Positions 36,346 to 48,449 of a stretch of 64,000 bases of DNA are shown here, in pieces. The translations under genes were made by a program, and so were the position numbers. Position 1 is the first letter of the stretch; every line of letters begins with the position of its first letter. The stretch comes from Opisthocomus hoazin (taxonomy: Eukaryota > Chordata > Aves > Opisthocomiformes > Opisthocomidae), in NCBI RefSeq assembly GCF_030867145.1, contig NC_134418.1, positions 1,980,802-2,044,801 on the forward strand, read 5' to 3'. Under the pieces are notes generated by a model. It was not told the origin of the DNA. It saw only the letters and a program-made list of their open reading frames with translations, and searched no databases.

Positions 36346-37433
36346 AGCGCGTGTTGATGCAGGAGAGCTTCTTCGAAGCACAGTGGCATCCCCTGCGTGC
36401 CCTGGAGATGCCCCGTGTCCCTCTGTGCTCGGTGACAGCAGCCTTCCTGCAGGCCTCTATCGCAGCCTGGTATTTCAAATTTTGTCCACCTGGAAATCAT
36501 TAAAAGTTTCCTGTCTGCACCGGGTCTTCTGCTGTGTCTCTAGAGGTGGAGAAGCTTTTGGGAGGATGGGAGGAGAGACCCTGGGTTAAGCACTGTCTTG
36601 GTCCAACAGTGCACCACGCCTGCCCTCCTGGAGTCCTGTTCTTCCATTTCTGAGCCGTTTCATTAACTCTGTGTTGATTTAGTCCTGCCAAGGTAAAAAA
36701 AATCCTACTCTCTAGCTAGTCTGGGGCTTTGGTTTCATCTTCCCTCTGTGCCTGTGAAACTTGTTATTAGCAAAATCCCCTCTGCTGCTTGCTACGCTGG
36801 TGACAGGGTTGTCCTTCTAGAGTTTGACACCTGATGGTGTTGGACATGATCTGTGAAACCGGGGTGGACCTGCTGCTGCTGCTGAAAATCCCCCCTCTCC
36901 TCACCCTGCATTCGTTTGGGCTTGTCCCAGCCCCTCCTGGGCAGAAACCCTTTTGGGACCTGGCTCTCTGCAAACACGCAGCTCAGAGCTGGGGGTCCCA
37001 AGTCCTGTCTTTACAGGGTTGCGGACCGTGGGCGGTCAGGGGCTGGGCTGGTGAAAGGCTCAAGGAGCCTCAGACTGCAGGAGGAGCTGGGATGGTGATG
37101 GGGGACAGGGCTGCCCTGGGCTTGGGGACCGCTTGGTGCCAGCTGGCCGGGCGATGCAGGGGGGGACACATTAAAAGCTGGGGTACCCGATGGGGACGAT
37201 TGGTTTTGTGCTGTGCAGACTTGTTTGAGGTCTAACCACCCTCCAGTGACGGGGGGTGCACCAGCAGCTCTGTGGGTCTCCTTGGAGCATCTGCGTGAGG
37301 GGCTACGGCGTCACAGAGATGCAGCTTGAAGCCAGACGCTTCTCTAACCCGAACCTCTCGGGGAACGCTGGCGTGAAATGGTGAGATGCTGATGTCCTGC
37401 TGCACAGAACGCTAATGAAACACTGGCTGTGAC
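36346..37433. other. Intergenic unique sequence
   Basis: Apart from the possible polyadenylation signal at 36499, no gene or repeat is visible. Confidence 0.45.
36499..36504 (+). terminator. Possible SPR polyadenylation signal (ATTAAA)
   Basis: This is the clearest polyadenylation-like hexamer I noticed downstream of the SPR stop, about 1.17 kb away. It is followed by GTCTTCTGCTGTGTCTC, a T/G-rich stretch. A nearer site without a canonical hexamer is possible. Confidence 0.3.
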
Positions 37434-37918
37434 TCACAGAACCACAGACTGGTTTAGGTTGGAAGGGACCTTACAGACCATCCAGTTCCAACCCCTTTGC
37501 CATGGGCAGGGACCCCTTCCACCAGCCCAGGCTGCTCCCAGCCCCGTCCAACCTGGCCTTGAAACCCCGCCAGGGAGGAGGCAGCCACAGCTTCTCTGGG
37601 CAGCCTGAGGGCCTCACTGCACTCAGGGTGAAGAATTTCTTCCTTGCATCTCATCTAAATCTGCCCTCTTTCAGCTCAAAGCCATCCCCCCTTGTCCCAT
37701 CACCCCCTGCCCTTGTCCCAGCCCCTCTCCAGCTCTCTCGCAGCCCCTCCAGGCACTGGCAGCTGCTCTCAGGTCTCCCCTTGTCCTTCTCCTCCCCAGG
37801 CTGAGCAGCCCCAGCTCTCCCAGCCTTTCCTCCCAGCAGAGGGGTTCCAGCCCTCGCATCATTGCTGGGGCCTCCTCTGGCCCCGCTCCCACAGCTCCAG
37901 CTCTGTCCTGTGCTGGGA
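37434..37918 (-). mobile_element. CR1 LINE, older subfamily, same type as 23096-23715
   Basis: Starts CACAGAACCACAGACTGG and contains CCGTCCAACCTGGCCTTG and AAGAATTTCTTCCTTGC. Several small deletions are present, for example GCAGCCTGAGGGCCTC for GCAGCCTGGGCCAGGGCCTC. Confidence 0.85.
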
Positions 37919-38380
37919 CCTGGGTCACTTTTTGCTCCCATTTTGCTCTCCCCCAGTGCTCAGGGGCAGCCCACGAGCAGCAGGAGCAAAACTCAGCTTT
38001 GGTGTCCCTGTCCCTTCAACCAGGAAACTCTACATCTGCTTGAAGAGGAAACCTGTTGCAAACAGCAGGCACATACCAAGTGCAAACCCCACGGCTGCAG
38101 GGATGTGCTGTGGCTCACGGTGCTGAGTTTTGCTGGTGAAGCAACCACGTACTCGAAGTTCAGTGGAGTAAATTTGTCTTCAGCGCAGCCGCTCGTCCCT
38201 TGGCTGTGCTCTAAGCTGTAGCCTGGATGGTTTGTTTTCAGGGGTGTCATCCCCTTACACTCACTGTGCATCTGTTTAGGCTTTTGGCATCGCTCTGTAA
38301 CCCCCAGGGACGTGCTGAGCTTGTGACTCCTGCCCAAGTAGCAGGACTCTGCCTGGGGAAAAATGCTGTGATGCTCTCAG
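37919..38380. other. Intergenic unique sequence
   Basis: Nothing recognised. Confidence 0.4.
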
Positions 38381-39356
38381 GGCATCTCCCTGGGTATTAG
38401 CATGCCCTGGGTATTAGCATGCCCTGGGTACAGGCATCACACAGGAACCAGCATTTCCCTGGGTACCTGCATCTCCCCGGGTACCAGCATCCTCAGGAAC
38501 CAGCATCCTCCAGCTACCAGCATCACCTGGCTACCAGCATCCCCCCAGGTACCAGCGACTCCCTGGGTACCAGCATGCCCTGAGTACCATCATCCCTCAG
38601 CTACCAGGCTCTCCCTGGGTACCAGCATCCCTCAGGTACCAGCATCTCCCTGGGTCCAGCATATCCCCGGGCAGCAGCATCACCTGGTACCAGCATGTCC
38701 CTGAGTACCAGCATCTCCTGAGTATCAGCATCTCCCTGGGTACCAGCATCCCCCGGTACCAGCGACTCCCCGGGTACCAGCATGCCCTGGGTACCAGCAT
38801 CTCCTGGGTATCAGCATCCCCCAGTACGAGCATGTCCCTGAGTACCAGCATCCCCTCGTACCAGCATGTCCCTGGGTACCAGCATCTCCTGGGTATCTGC
38901 ATCCCCCGGTACCAGCATGTCCCTGGGTACCAGCATCCCCTGGTACTAGCATCTCCTGGGTACCAGCATTCCCTGGTACCAGCATGCCCTGAGTACCATC
39001 AGCCCCCGGCTACCAGCATCTCCTGGGTACCAGCATCCCACAGGTACCAGCGTATCCCCAGGCAGCAGCATCCCCTGGTACCAGCATGTCCCTGGCTACC
39101 AGGATGTCCCCAGGTACCAGCATCTCCTGGGTACCAGCATGTCTGTGGGTACCAGCATCCCCTGGTACCAGCATGTCTGTGGGTACCAGCATGTCCCTGG
39201 GTACCAGGATGTCCCCAGGTACCAGCATCTCCTGGGTACCAGCATGTCTGTGGGTACCAGCATGTCCCTGGGTACCAGGATGTCCCCGGGTACCAGCATC
39301 TCCTGGGTATCAGCATCCCCAGGTACCAGCATCCCCTGGGTACCAGCATCCCCCTG
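38381..39356 (+). repeat. Minisatellite with 17-18-bp unit GGGTACCAGCATCTCCCT
   Basis: About 55 units of the form GGTACCAGCATNTCCCTGG fill nearly 1 kb. Internal higher-order copies are visible: the block around 39100-39190 repeats closely at 39190-39290. The open frames here on both strands are repeat artefacts. Confidence 0.93.
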
Positions 39357-40168
39357 CCCAGGGAGCGGGCCCAGTTCCGGTGTCCCGTGGGTCCGGCTGA
39401 CACCTTTGCACCCATGGGTGCTGTGAGGTACAGTGGCAAGACGGTACCCAACCTTTTCCTTCCCTTTTCTCGCATTTTCTGCGACCAGCTGAGGGCGTGC
39501 CGAGACCGCGTAAGGGCCCGCAGCCACGCGGAGGGTCCGGAGGGTGACAGCACCGGGGCCTCTGGGTGAGCAAAATTGCGGGGATGGGGCGGGATGCCAG
39601 CTCGGGCTCCTCTCCTGCCTCTGCTCCACCTCATCACGGGTCCCTGCGACGACCGATTTATTATTCTTAATTAAGGCTCGATGTCCCGGAGCCATTGGAC
39701 CACGCTAGAGGCTCAATTAGGGGAAAAAAAGGGGTATTTAAAAAAGAAAAAAGTTTTGAGCTCTCCTGTTTTCAGAGACGGGAGCTCACAGCTCGCCTGG
39801 CAAAGCGTAGCCGACGGGGCTGGCGTGCCTGGCCCTGGGGGGAGCCCCAGTATTTGGGCAGAGCTCTGTCACGGGCTAAGGATGGACCCTGCGGCGGCAG
39901 GGACACCCCGAAAGCAGCCGTCACCTCCTCCGCCCCGGACAGGAGCCGTGGGCTCTGTTCTCCCCGATGGAGGTGAAGTGGGGCTTGTCAAACCCCAAAT
40001 CCTGCCTAGCATTTTGGGGGGGGGGGGGGGGGTGTCCCTTTATCCCATCCCCGGAGCAAAGTGCTGGGGGTCGTGGCAGCCCCAGGAAGGGCCGTCCTGC
40101 CCCGCTCTCCCAGTGCGTGGCTGCAAGGGCTCCCGTGGGCCAGCCGGCCGCCTCCGTGCTCTGCTCTT
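39357..40168. other. Intergenic unique sequence with a G homopolymer
   Basis: A run of 17 G lies at about 40015-40031. Nothing else recognised. Confidence 0.45.
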
Positions 40169-40802
40169 CACAGAATCCCAGCATGGCAGGGTTGGAGGGG
40201 CCCTCTGTGGGTCACCCAGCCCAACCCCCTGCCCAAGCAGGGTCACCCAGAGCAGGGGTCACAGCACCGCGGCCAGGCGGGGCTGGAATATCTCCAGAGA
40301 AGGAGACTCCACAGCCTCCCGGGGCAGCCTGGGCCAGGGCTCCGTCACCCTCAGAGGGAAGAAGTTCTTCCTCATCTTCAGCTGGAGCTTCCTCTGCTTC
40401 AGTTTGTGCCCGTTGCCCCTTGTCCTGTCACTGGGCACCACTGAAAAGAGCTTGGCCCCATCCTCCTGACACCCACCCTGCAGATATTTGTAGGCATTTA
40501 TAAGGTCCCCTCGCAGCCTTGTCTTCTCCAGGCTGAACAAGCCCAGCTCCCTCAGCCTCTCCTCGTAGGAGAGATGCTCCAGTCCCCTCCTCATCCTCGT
40601 AGCCCTCCGCTGGACTCTCTCCAGTAGCTCCTCATCTTTCTTGAACTGGGGAGCCCAGCACTGGACACAGGACTCCAGATGGGGCCTCCCCAGGGCAGAG
40701 CAGAGGGGGAGGAGAACCTCCCTCGCCCTGCTGCCCACACTCCTCTTGATGCACCCCAGGATCCCATCGGCCTTCTTGGCACCCAGGGCACGCTGCTGGC
40801 TG
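40169..40802 (-). mobile_element. CR1 LINE, minus-strand copy
   Basis: Starts CACAGAATCCCAGCATGG and ends at GGCACGCTGCTGGCTGACG. The segment AGCAGGGGTCACAGCACC near 40253-40266 replaces the usual AGCAGGCTGCACAGC. The ORF2 frame 40259-40738 is otherwise open. Confidence 0.93.
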
Positions 40803-42275
40803 ACGTACTTAGAAGAAAAGCAGTTTACTCACTGCTGGGGTGCAAAGCAGCAGCAGGGACGTGCTGGCAGCGCTGGGCCCTTCCCGGCTGCAGCGGTTTC
40901 TGTGGTGGATGGAAGGTGGTGAAGGTGCGACGTCTCCCTGAGCCCTGGTAAACAGGGAGACGAGGCTGGAGCGTGAGCTCTGCAGACGCCCTCCTGTGTG
41001 AGAGCCCCATGAAAGCGCTGCAGAAAACCCCTGCGATGGCCTCGAGAGCAGCTTGGGGCGGGAAGGGAAGCGTGTGTGTGATGCCCAGCCTCAGCGACCA
41101 GCCCCAGGTCCCCAGGAGACCCTCCCCAGCCCCCTCCCCATGCCGGGGTAGACACTGTGCCCTTTGTGCCCACGGTGAAATGTGGGGAACTGAGTTATGA
41201 AAGGAGTCAAAGTCACTGCTGGGGTTTTGTTTCCGCCTGTGTGACGGGGTCCCCAGGACAGCGGTGAGGGCGAGCCTCCTAAATCCTCCCCAAAGCCTCC
41301 CAAATTAAAACCGACGCGCACCCAGCGACCTCCCAAATCTCAGCCGCTGCCCTGGGCTGCCCCCGGCTCAGCGGGGCGAGAGGCTGCAGCCGGGTTCCTC
41401 TGCCCCTTATTAAAGGTTTCTCAGCAGAGGGGAGAAAAAGACTTTTATTGTCCCATCCGGTGGCCAGAAATGCTGAGCACGGACCTTTCGGCGGGGACGC
41501 CGAGTGCCCAGCGAGCTCCTCGCTCGCAAACAAGCAGCCGCCTCCGGCCACGAGGCCAAAGGTAAATGAGCTGCTCCTCCAGCAAGGGTGCTCCCAGGGA
41601 GGGGGGAAGGTCTGGTGGTGCCCACATCGCCCACCCAGGGACCCCCACCCCTCGTCTACAGACCCTAGAGATGCCCACGGAGATATCCACGCCATCCCGA
41701 AGCCTCCCGCCGCTCTACGCCACAGATCAGGAGATTTTCAGGGTCTCCTCGGGGCGGCGGCTGGGGTTTGGTGGATGCCCACCGAGCCCGAGAGGGTTAG
41801 GACAACAAACATCTTTCTGCTGAGCTGGCGCGGTTCGCGCCGACGCTTCTCCTCGAGACCGAACGCTTGCTCGCGCGTTCTCCCGCCCGCCACTCCGCGC
41901 GCTCCTCGCTCTCAGCCTGCTGACCTGCTCTGATTCTTCTCCCCCCTACGCTGTCCCCCTGTTTTGGTGGCCTTAGCGAGAAGAAGGACCAGCTCCAGGC
42001 TGGCCATGTCCCCTGGAGCAGCCGTTTAATGTGTAACGAGGGACCCGCTGGCCCAGCAAGGGGAGATGACAGATTAACCCAGTTTAGAGCCAAAGAGCAG
42101 GGGGTTTGCTGGTAAACTGTCCTGTTCCTGCGAGCTTCAAACGCCTTTAATGAGTTATTATTTAGTCTGCTATGGAGGTTAATGGGAGGACATCGCAGAA
42201 ATGATCTGTGATTAATTAAACCATCTTTATCCGGCGCGGGCAGGGCAGCTGGGCTTGCTGGGCTGGACGCTAACC
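40803..42275. other. Intergenic unique sequence, including a TAAT-rich block at its right end
   Basis: No gene recognised. The last 150 bases (42110-42240) change to AT-richer sequence with several TAAT cores, described separately. Confidence 0.45.
42110..42240. promoter_or_regulatory. Candidate EMX1-domain regulatory element (TAAT-rich block)
   Basis: In GC-rich surroundings this 130-bp block contains CCTTTAATGAGTTATTATTT, GGTTAATGGG and GTGATTAATTAAACC, which are homeodomain-type cores. The composition looks like a conserved non-coding element. No alignment was available, so this is inference. Confidence 0.35.
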
Positions 42276-42832
42276 CACAGAATCACAGAATGGTGGGGTA
42301 GGAAGGGACCTCTGTGGGTCACCCAGTCCCACCCCCTGCCCAAGCAGGGTCACCCAGAGCAGGCTGCACAGCACCGCGGCCAGGCGGGGCTGGAATATCT
42401 CCAGAGAAGGAGACTCCACAACCTCCCTGGGCAGCCTGGGCCAGGGCTCCGTCACCCTCAGAGGGAAGAAGTTCTTCCTCATCTTCAGCTGGAGCTTCCT
42501 CTGCTTCAGTTTGTGCCCGTTGCCCCTTGTCCTGTCGCTGGGCACCACTGGAAAGAGTCTGGCCCCGTCCTCCTGACCCCCACCCTGCAGATATTTAGAG
42601 GCATTTCGAAGGTCCCCTCGCAGCCTTCTCTTCTCCAGGCTGAACAAGCCCAGTTCCCTCAACCTCTCCTCGTAGGAGAGATGCTGCAGTCCCCTCCTCA
42701 TCCTCGTAGCCCTCCGCTGGACTCTCTCCAGTAGCTCCTCATCTTTCTTGAAGTGGGGAGTCCAGAACTGGACACAGGATTCCAGATGAGGCCTCACCAG
42801 GGCAGAGCAGAGGGGAAGGAGAACCTCCCTCG
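42276..42832 (-). mobile_element. CR1 LINE, last full copy before the EMX1 domain
   Basis: Starts CACAGAATCACAGAATGG and ends GGAGAACCTCCCTCG, where unique AGGACCTTCC follows. The ORF2 frame 42270-42875 is open throughout. Confidence 0.93.
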
Positions 42833-45800
42833 AGGACCTTCCCCGGGACAAGCGCCGGATCCCCGGCATCAGCATCGCGCCCGGCGCTGCCCCCCACCCT
42901 GCAGACCAACAGCCACCTTCACTCGGGTGCGGAAGAGCTGCCAGAAACAGGAGCTTTTCCCGCTTTTCCCTGGTTTTTTAGGCAGCGCCCCAAAGCCAGA
43001 CCTCGTCCCGTTTGCCGCCGGCCCACGTGGGATGCAACTGGATGCATTTCAAGGCTCCTTCCCCAAATATTGAGTGCTGAGCCGGGAGCAGGCTGTGGCC
43101 AAGCTGCTCCCCGGGACGTGGGGACGCCGGCCGGTCCCGGCACCGGGTGCTCCCCGTCCCCTTTCCTTCGGCAGAGCTCCTGGTCCAGATCAGTGCATCC
43201 ATCCTCCTCCTCCACAACCCATCCATGCTGCCCAGCATCCTCCACCCAGCTCTGAAACCCTCCTGTGCCGACGGCTCAGCCCTTCCCCGAGCACCGAATA
43301 ATCCGGGTGGATCCTGACCCTTCCCGTTCGGACGCCGGGAGACTCTGGCAGGTGCTCAGCACCGGGGTTTGGACCCGAAAGGATGAGAAAGCGGTGCCGC
43401 ACCCATCGCCCGCAGCACCCCATCCCGTGTGGGATCCCATGGGGAGCCGGAGCGGCTCGTTCCTTCGGGATTTGGCGTCACCCAGCCGGCAGCGTGGCCT
43501 CTCCCTGCCCATGCCACCGCCGGCGAAGCTGGCGACGAGGCCGGGAGCCGCATTCGCATTCCTGCCGCGAGCGCACTCGTCAGCCGAGCTGTCAGCCGCT
43601 CCCGTAATAGGGCCACGGCGGTCACCCGTGTTGGGAGTAAACACAGCCGAATCTGAGAAAACAAGAGCGGAGCCGAGCCCGGGTGCTTCCGGCGAGGCTG
43701 CGAAGCCTCAGCGCGCTGGGGGGGCTGCGAGGTGCCCAGGCTCCCCGTCACCCCCAGCCCCGAACCCCGAGAAGCCCGCGGGAAGGATGCTCTGCGGCGG
43801 TGCTCCCCGGCGTCGCGGGGGTACGGGGACGCGGTCGGCTGCTGCGGGAAGGAAACGCTGGGGAGCTGGGGCTGAAAAATGAGTTGTTTGGTGGAGGTGG
43901 AGCGCGGGATAGCCCGGGACGGCCCCGGCCTTGAGCCGCTCGGGGACGCAAGGCGGTGGAGCTGCCGGTCGGTGATTTCTCCCAGAAACCCACCCCCAGC
44001 TTTGGCTGGAGGAAAAGCGCCTTTTTCTCCTTTTAGTTTTTTATTTTTTGCTAAAAAAATGGCATTTTCCAGCTGCCGGAGGTGCCCTCAGCCTGGGGAA
44101 CCCGTTTGGAGGGAGGGTTCAGCCTCCTTGGCACCCTCTGGTCAGCATCACCCCCCTGGGTGCACTCCACTCCCGGGCACCTCCTGCCACCTCCAGCCAC
44201 GTCCCCAGGGACACCTGGGCTGGGTGTGACGGATCCAGGCTCCGTGCTGGCCCCGGAATCGAAGCAGAGGGAGGGTCAGGGGGTGTTTGCACGGGGGGCT
44301 CGTGGGCGCTGCAGCGAGGAGGAGGAGGAGGAGCAGCACAGTCAATAATTAGCGCTGGCTTATTCGTTTTTAACTATTCCTCCAACTCCTAAAACCCTTC
44401 CCCGCAACAAAGAGGCGGCCGGCCTGAAAAGGCGAGGATTGAGGACAAAGCGGGGAGCGGGGCGGCCGAGGGCGGGGGGCAGCCACGGGCAGAGGGGCCG
44501 CGGCCGGGCGGCGATGCCCATCGCCCGCTGCCGAGCGCTCCATCCCCAACTCCGCAGATTCCAGGGCTGCTGGATTCCCCTTTCCAGCCCAGCAGCTCCC
44601 CCGTGCCCGGCACCGTTTCTTCGCCTCCAAAAACCCTAAAAAGCCGAACACACCACGCAATATTTTCTCCCGGCGGGGAGGGGAGAGGGCGGCTATTATC
44701 CTCATCCAAACCAAACCCGAAATGTTGGGGTCCCTCCGCCTTTGAAATCCCCCGCCGCCTTTCTTCCCATTGAACCATCTCCCGGCTCGGCTCAGAAGTT
44801 TCTTCCCCACCTCCTCTTTTTTTATTTTTTTTTAATTTACTAATAAAGCATCTCAGATCTCCGAGCTGCAACTCATCTCACACCTAAGCGAGACTGCGTT
44901 TTGCACAAGCCTTTCAGCTGTTTTCTCAATCTCTCCTCTGTCTCATTCTCAATTCAGGCAGTTGCTATAGGTATGTTTTAATCCCCAGCATGGTAGATTT
45001 TAATTAGTCTTTGTACAGATGGCCAATTAACATTCATTACTTTTGCCTTGAGCGATTAATTATGAGTTTGGATAGAATGGGAGATGGAGACAGAGGAAAG
45101 ATGGGCAGGTGAATAAAAAAAGGGATTTTAATCAGAGTTTGGGATTTTTTTTTTTCCCCCTGCTTATTTATATATACACACACAGAGGCAGAAAGAGGAG
45201 GGAAGAGAAAAGCGGCAGCCCAGGGCGAGTTACGCTCCCACCGACCCGTTCCAGGCCCGCAGCGGCGGGGATGGGCTCCAGCGGCTCACAAAGCTCCGAC
45301 ATCTCCAGCCAGCGACGCCGCGGGGCTCGGGGGCCGAGCCCCATCGCAGGGATGGGGAAACTGAGGCAGGGAGTGCCGGTCTGGCGATCAGCACCCCGGG
45401 CTGGATTTGGGTGGCCGGGCGTCGCGGTTCGGGGGGTTTGGGGACGGCCGAGGGAGCGGTGAGACGCGGAGCGGCGTGCAGGATGGGGCCCGCAATTCTC
45501 CCCGTCGACAACGTCGCTAATTCTTCCTAATTGATTTTTCACGCTGGCGGGAGGGAGACGGTGACATCCAACGACAGAGCCCTGATGTCACGGCTTTCTC
45601 CTCCATGAAAGGGGGCCGGCTCCCTCCCCCCGGAGCCGACATACTTCTCCCCGGCCTGGGTAGCCATGGTGAGCCGTTGCCCGAATCCTTTCACTGCCAT
45701 CGCTGGAGCCTGGCGATGCTCCGCGCTGCCCGTGCCAGCCCGCTCGCTATTTTCAGGCAGGCAGAAAAATTAAAATATAAAACCCCCCCGGGGCCGTATC

Positions 45801-46282
45801 CTGCCCCGGTTCCGTGGCGGAGGGGGACGCACCCACACTTTGTGCCGCCCCGGCACGTGTGAACTGGCAGCGGGTTCCGGATTCGGCGTTTCTGGGTTAT
45901 TCCGGCGGCGGGCGAGGTGCGAACGGGGAGCGGAGCGAGCTGGGGGAGATGGTGGGGAGCTGGGAAGGGCCTGATCCTGCTCATGGCAGGCAGGGCCGGA
46001 GGAGAGAGGAGGCGTGGGGATGCTGCGTGGCAGAATCCATCCCGTGGGACTCTGAGAGCCCCCGGCAGTGCCGCTGGCTGGGCTTTGACACCCGTTCCGA
46101 CAAGAGCTGGGGATTTCTTTTTTAGTGCATTTTACATTTTGGCCCCAGCCCTTTGGAGATTGGCGCTTGTCTGCAGCACAAGGACTTCTCCTAAATCAGC
46201 CTCTCAGGAGGTGGACGGGTGGGGGGGGCAGATCCTTCCCCCCATGGCAGGGATGCGGCTGCTGCGTCCCGTGCCCGTGGTG
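42833..46282. other. EMX1 upstream domain, GC-rich unique sequence without transposons
   Basis: No coding gene is supported. CpG density is high over 43300-44000 and 44400-44650. A distinct AT-richer block at 44860-45110 is listed separately. Confidence 0.5.
44860..45110. promoter_or_regulatory. Candidate enhancer upstream of EMX1 (TAAT-rich block)
   Basis: The block stands out from the GC-rich neighbours. It contains TTTTAATTAGTCTTTG, GGCCAATTAACATTCATTAC and GCGATTAATTATGAG, several homeodomain cores within about 80 bp, plus CAGCTG-type E-box sequence (TTTCAGCTGTTTTC). This is the texture of vertebrate developmental enhancers. Its function and conservation are untested here. Confidence 0.45.
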
Positions 46283-47545
46283 TGGCTGGTGGATGCGCTG
46301 CCTTCATCCCGGCGTGGATGGGTGGATGTGCCACCTTCATCCTGGTGTGGATGGGTGGATGTGCCACCTTCATCACAGCATGGATGGGTGGATGTGCCAC
46401 CTTCATCCCGGTGTGGATGGGTGGATGTGCCACCTTCATCACAGCATGGATGGGTGGATGTGCCACCTTCATCCGAGCATGGATGGGTGGATGTGCTGCC
46501 TTCATCCCGGCGTGGATGGGTGGATGTGCCACCTTCATCCGAGCATGGACAGGTGGATGTGCCACCTTCATCACAGCATGGATGGGTGGATGTGCCACCT
46601 ACATCCCAGTGTTCTTCCTGGATGGATGTGCCACCTTCATCCGAGCATGGATGGGTGGATGTGCCACCTTCATCCCAGTGTGGATGGGTGGATGTGCCAC
46701 CTTCATCCGAGCATGGATGGGTGGATGTGCCACCTTCATCCCAGGGCGGATGGGTGGATGTGCCACCTACATCCCAGTGTTCTTCCTGGATGGATGTGCC
46801 ACTTGAATCCCAGCATGGATGGGTGGATGTGCCACCTTCAACCCGGCGTGGATGGGTGGATGTGTCACTTGAATCCCAGCATGGATGGGTGGATGTGCCA
46901 CCTTCATCCCAGGGCGGATGGGTGGATGTGCCACCCCATCCCAGTGTGGATGAGTGTGTGATTCTGTGTGATTCTGTGTGATGAGTGGATGTGCCACCTG
47001 CATCCCGGTGTGGATGGGTGGATGTGCTGCCTTCATCCCGGTGTGGATGGGTGGATGTGCTGCCTTCATCCCGGTGTGGATGGGTGGATGTGCCACTTGA
47101 ATCCTAGCGTGGATGGGTGGATGTGCCACCTCATCGCAGCATGGATGGGTAGATGTGCCACTTGAATCCTAGCGTGGATGGGTCACCTGCATCCTGGCGT
47201 TGTTCCTGGATGGATGTGCCAACTCATCATGGCATGGGTGGGTGGATGTGCCACCTTCATCCCGGCGTGGATGGGTGGATGTGCCACCTTCATCCCAACA
47301 TAGATGGGTGGATGTGCCACCTTCATCCCGGTGTGGATGGGTGGATGTGCCACCTTCATACCGGTGTGGATAGATGGATGTGCCACCTTCATCACAGCAT
47401 GGATGGGTGGATGTGCCACCTTCATACCGGTATGGATAGGTGGATGTGCCACCTTCATCACAGCATGGATGGGTGAATGTACCACCTTCATCTCAGTGTG
47501 GTTTCTGGGTGGATGTGCCACCTGCACCCCAGCGTGGTCCCCAGG
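46283..47545 (+). repeat. Minisatellite with 33-bp unit, about 38 copies
   Basis: The unit is GATGGGTGGATGTGCCACC plus TTCATCCCGGTGTG, with GCATG, GTGTG and GGCG variants at its end. Because 33 is divisible by three, all frames stay open over long distances, giving an 11-residue repeat (GWVDVPPSSQH) in one frame. Two longer units carry CAGTGTTCTTCCTGGATGG. A disrupted patch at 46950-46982 reads GTGTGTGATTCTGTGTG. Confidence 0.94.
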
Positions 47546-48029
47546 TGGGTACCTACCCAGGACAGCACTGGTGGCCGAGTCCGCGGGGATTCACCCCCAA
47601 CCGTGCTTGAGCACTGGCTCAGCTCATCCCACTGGTGGGCTGGTGAGACTGCGCAGAGCTCCGGGGTGCAGGTGGGTGCCCCAGAGCTTCCAAGCGATGC
47701 TGGACACTCACCCCAAGGGACGTCCCCTGCTGCGAACACCTCCGTACCCACGCTCACGAGCTGGATGTGGCCTCCATGACCTGCAGAGACCAGCGTGGCC
47801 TCAGCCAAACCATCCCCACCAGCAAACCCCCAGTTTGGCAGGGCTTTTTTGCAGATAAAATACAGGTGGGACGTACAGGAGCCAGTGGTCCCCGCTGCCA
47901 CGAAGGGTAACCGAAACCCCCCGCGCTGGCTCGGGGCTTCCTCTCGGGTGAGGAAGAGGAGGCAGGGAGCGCGGGCACCTCTGTACAGCACCGTCCCCAC
48001 CTGCAGAGCGGTGGCAGGGTATGGCCCTC

Positions 48030-48230
48030 TCTAAGTATACGCCTTTGAAATGTGCACATTTCCTAAAAGCAATATGGAACAGCTAAATATACTGCTCACA
48101 AATCTGTTTACACTAATAATGGCTGGGAGCCTGCCATCCATATGACTGCAAGGAACCATCGATTCAACATAAATTAACTGAAAATTACTTGCGAGAGGGA
48201 GAAACTCACCGTATTTTATATTTGATTATT
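48030..48230. promoter_or_regulatory. Candidate regulatory element
   Basis: AT-richer block with CACTAATAATGGC, CATAAATTAACTGAAAAT and CCATATGACTG, standing between GC-rich stretches. It has the look of a conserved non-coding element. Confidence 0.35.
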
Positions 48231-48449
48231 TTTTTTCCCCCACCCTTGTCTTCTTTTTTTTCCCCCCTCAATGGGAAAGGGGGAAACGTGGAGCCACTGG
48301 CACCTCCGCTGCCGACAGCCGTGGCTGCGTTTGGCAGCGGCTTCGCCCCTTCCTCGCCGGCCCCTCGCCCCGTCCGCAGCATTGGGGACCGGGATACCTG
48401 GCCAGCCAGGATTTTCCACCCCAGCGCTGGGACTCGAGCTGCCATCAGG

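Noticed and set aside
38381-39356. CRISPR-like array
   Set aside because: The units are contiguous without unique spacers, and the genome is vertebrate. The same applies to the arrays at 17.8 kb and 46.3 kb.
45917-46981. A 354-codon frame with an 11-residue repeat
   Set aside because: It is explained by the 33-bp unit length. Other frames are equally open, and no start context, splice site or conserved flank supports a gene.
46950-46982. Repeated GATTCTGTGT that resembles the CR1 octamer tail
   Set aside because: It sits inside the 33-bp minisatellite with no CR1 body on either side. It is probably local slippage.
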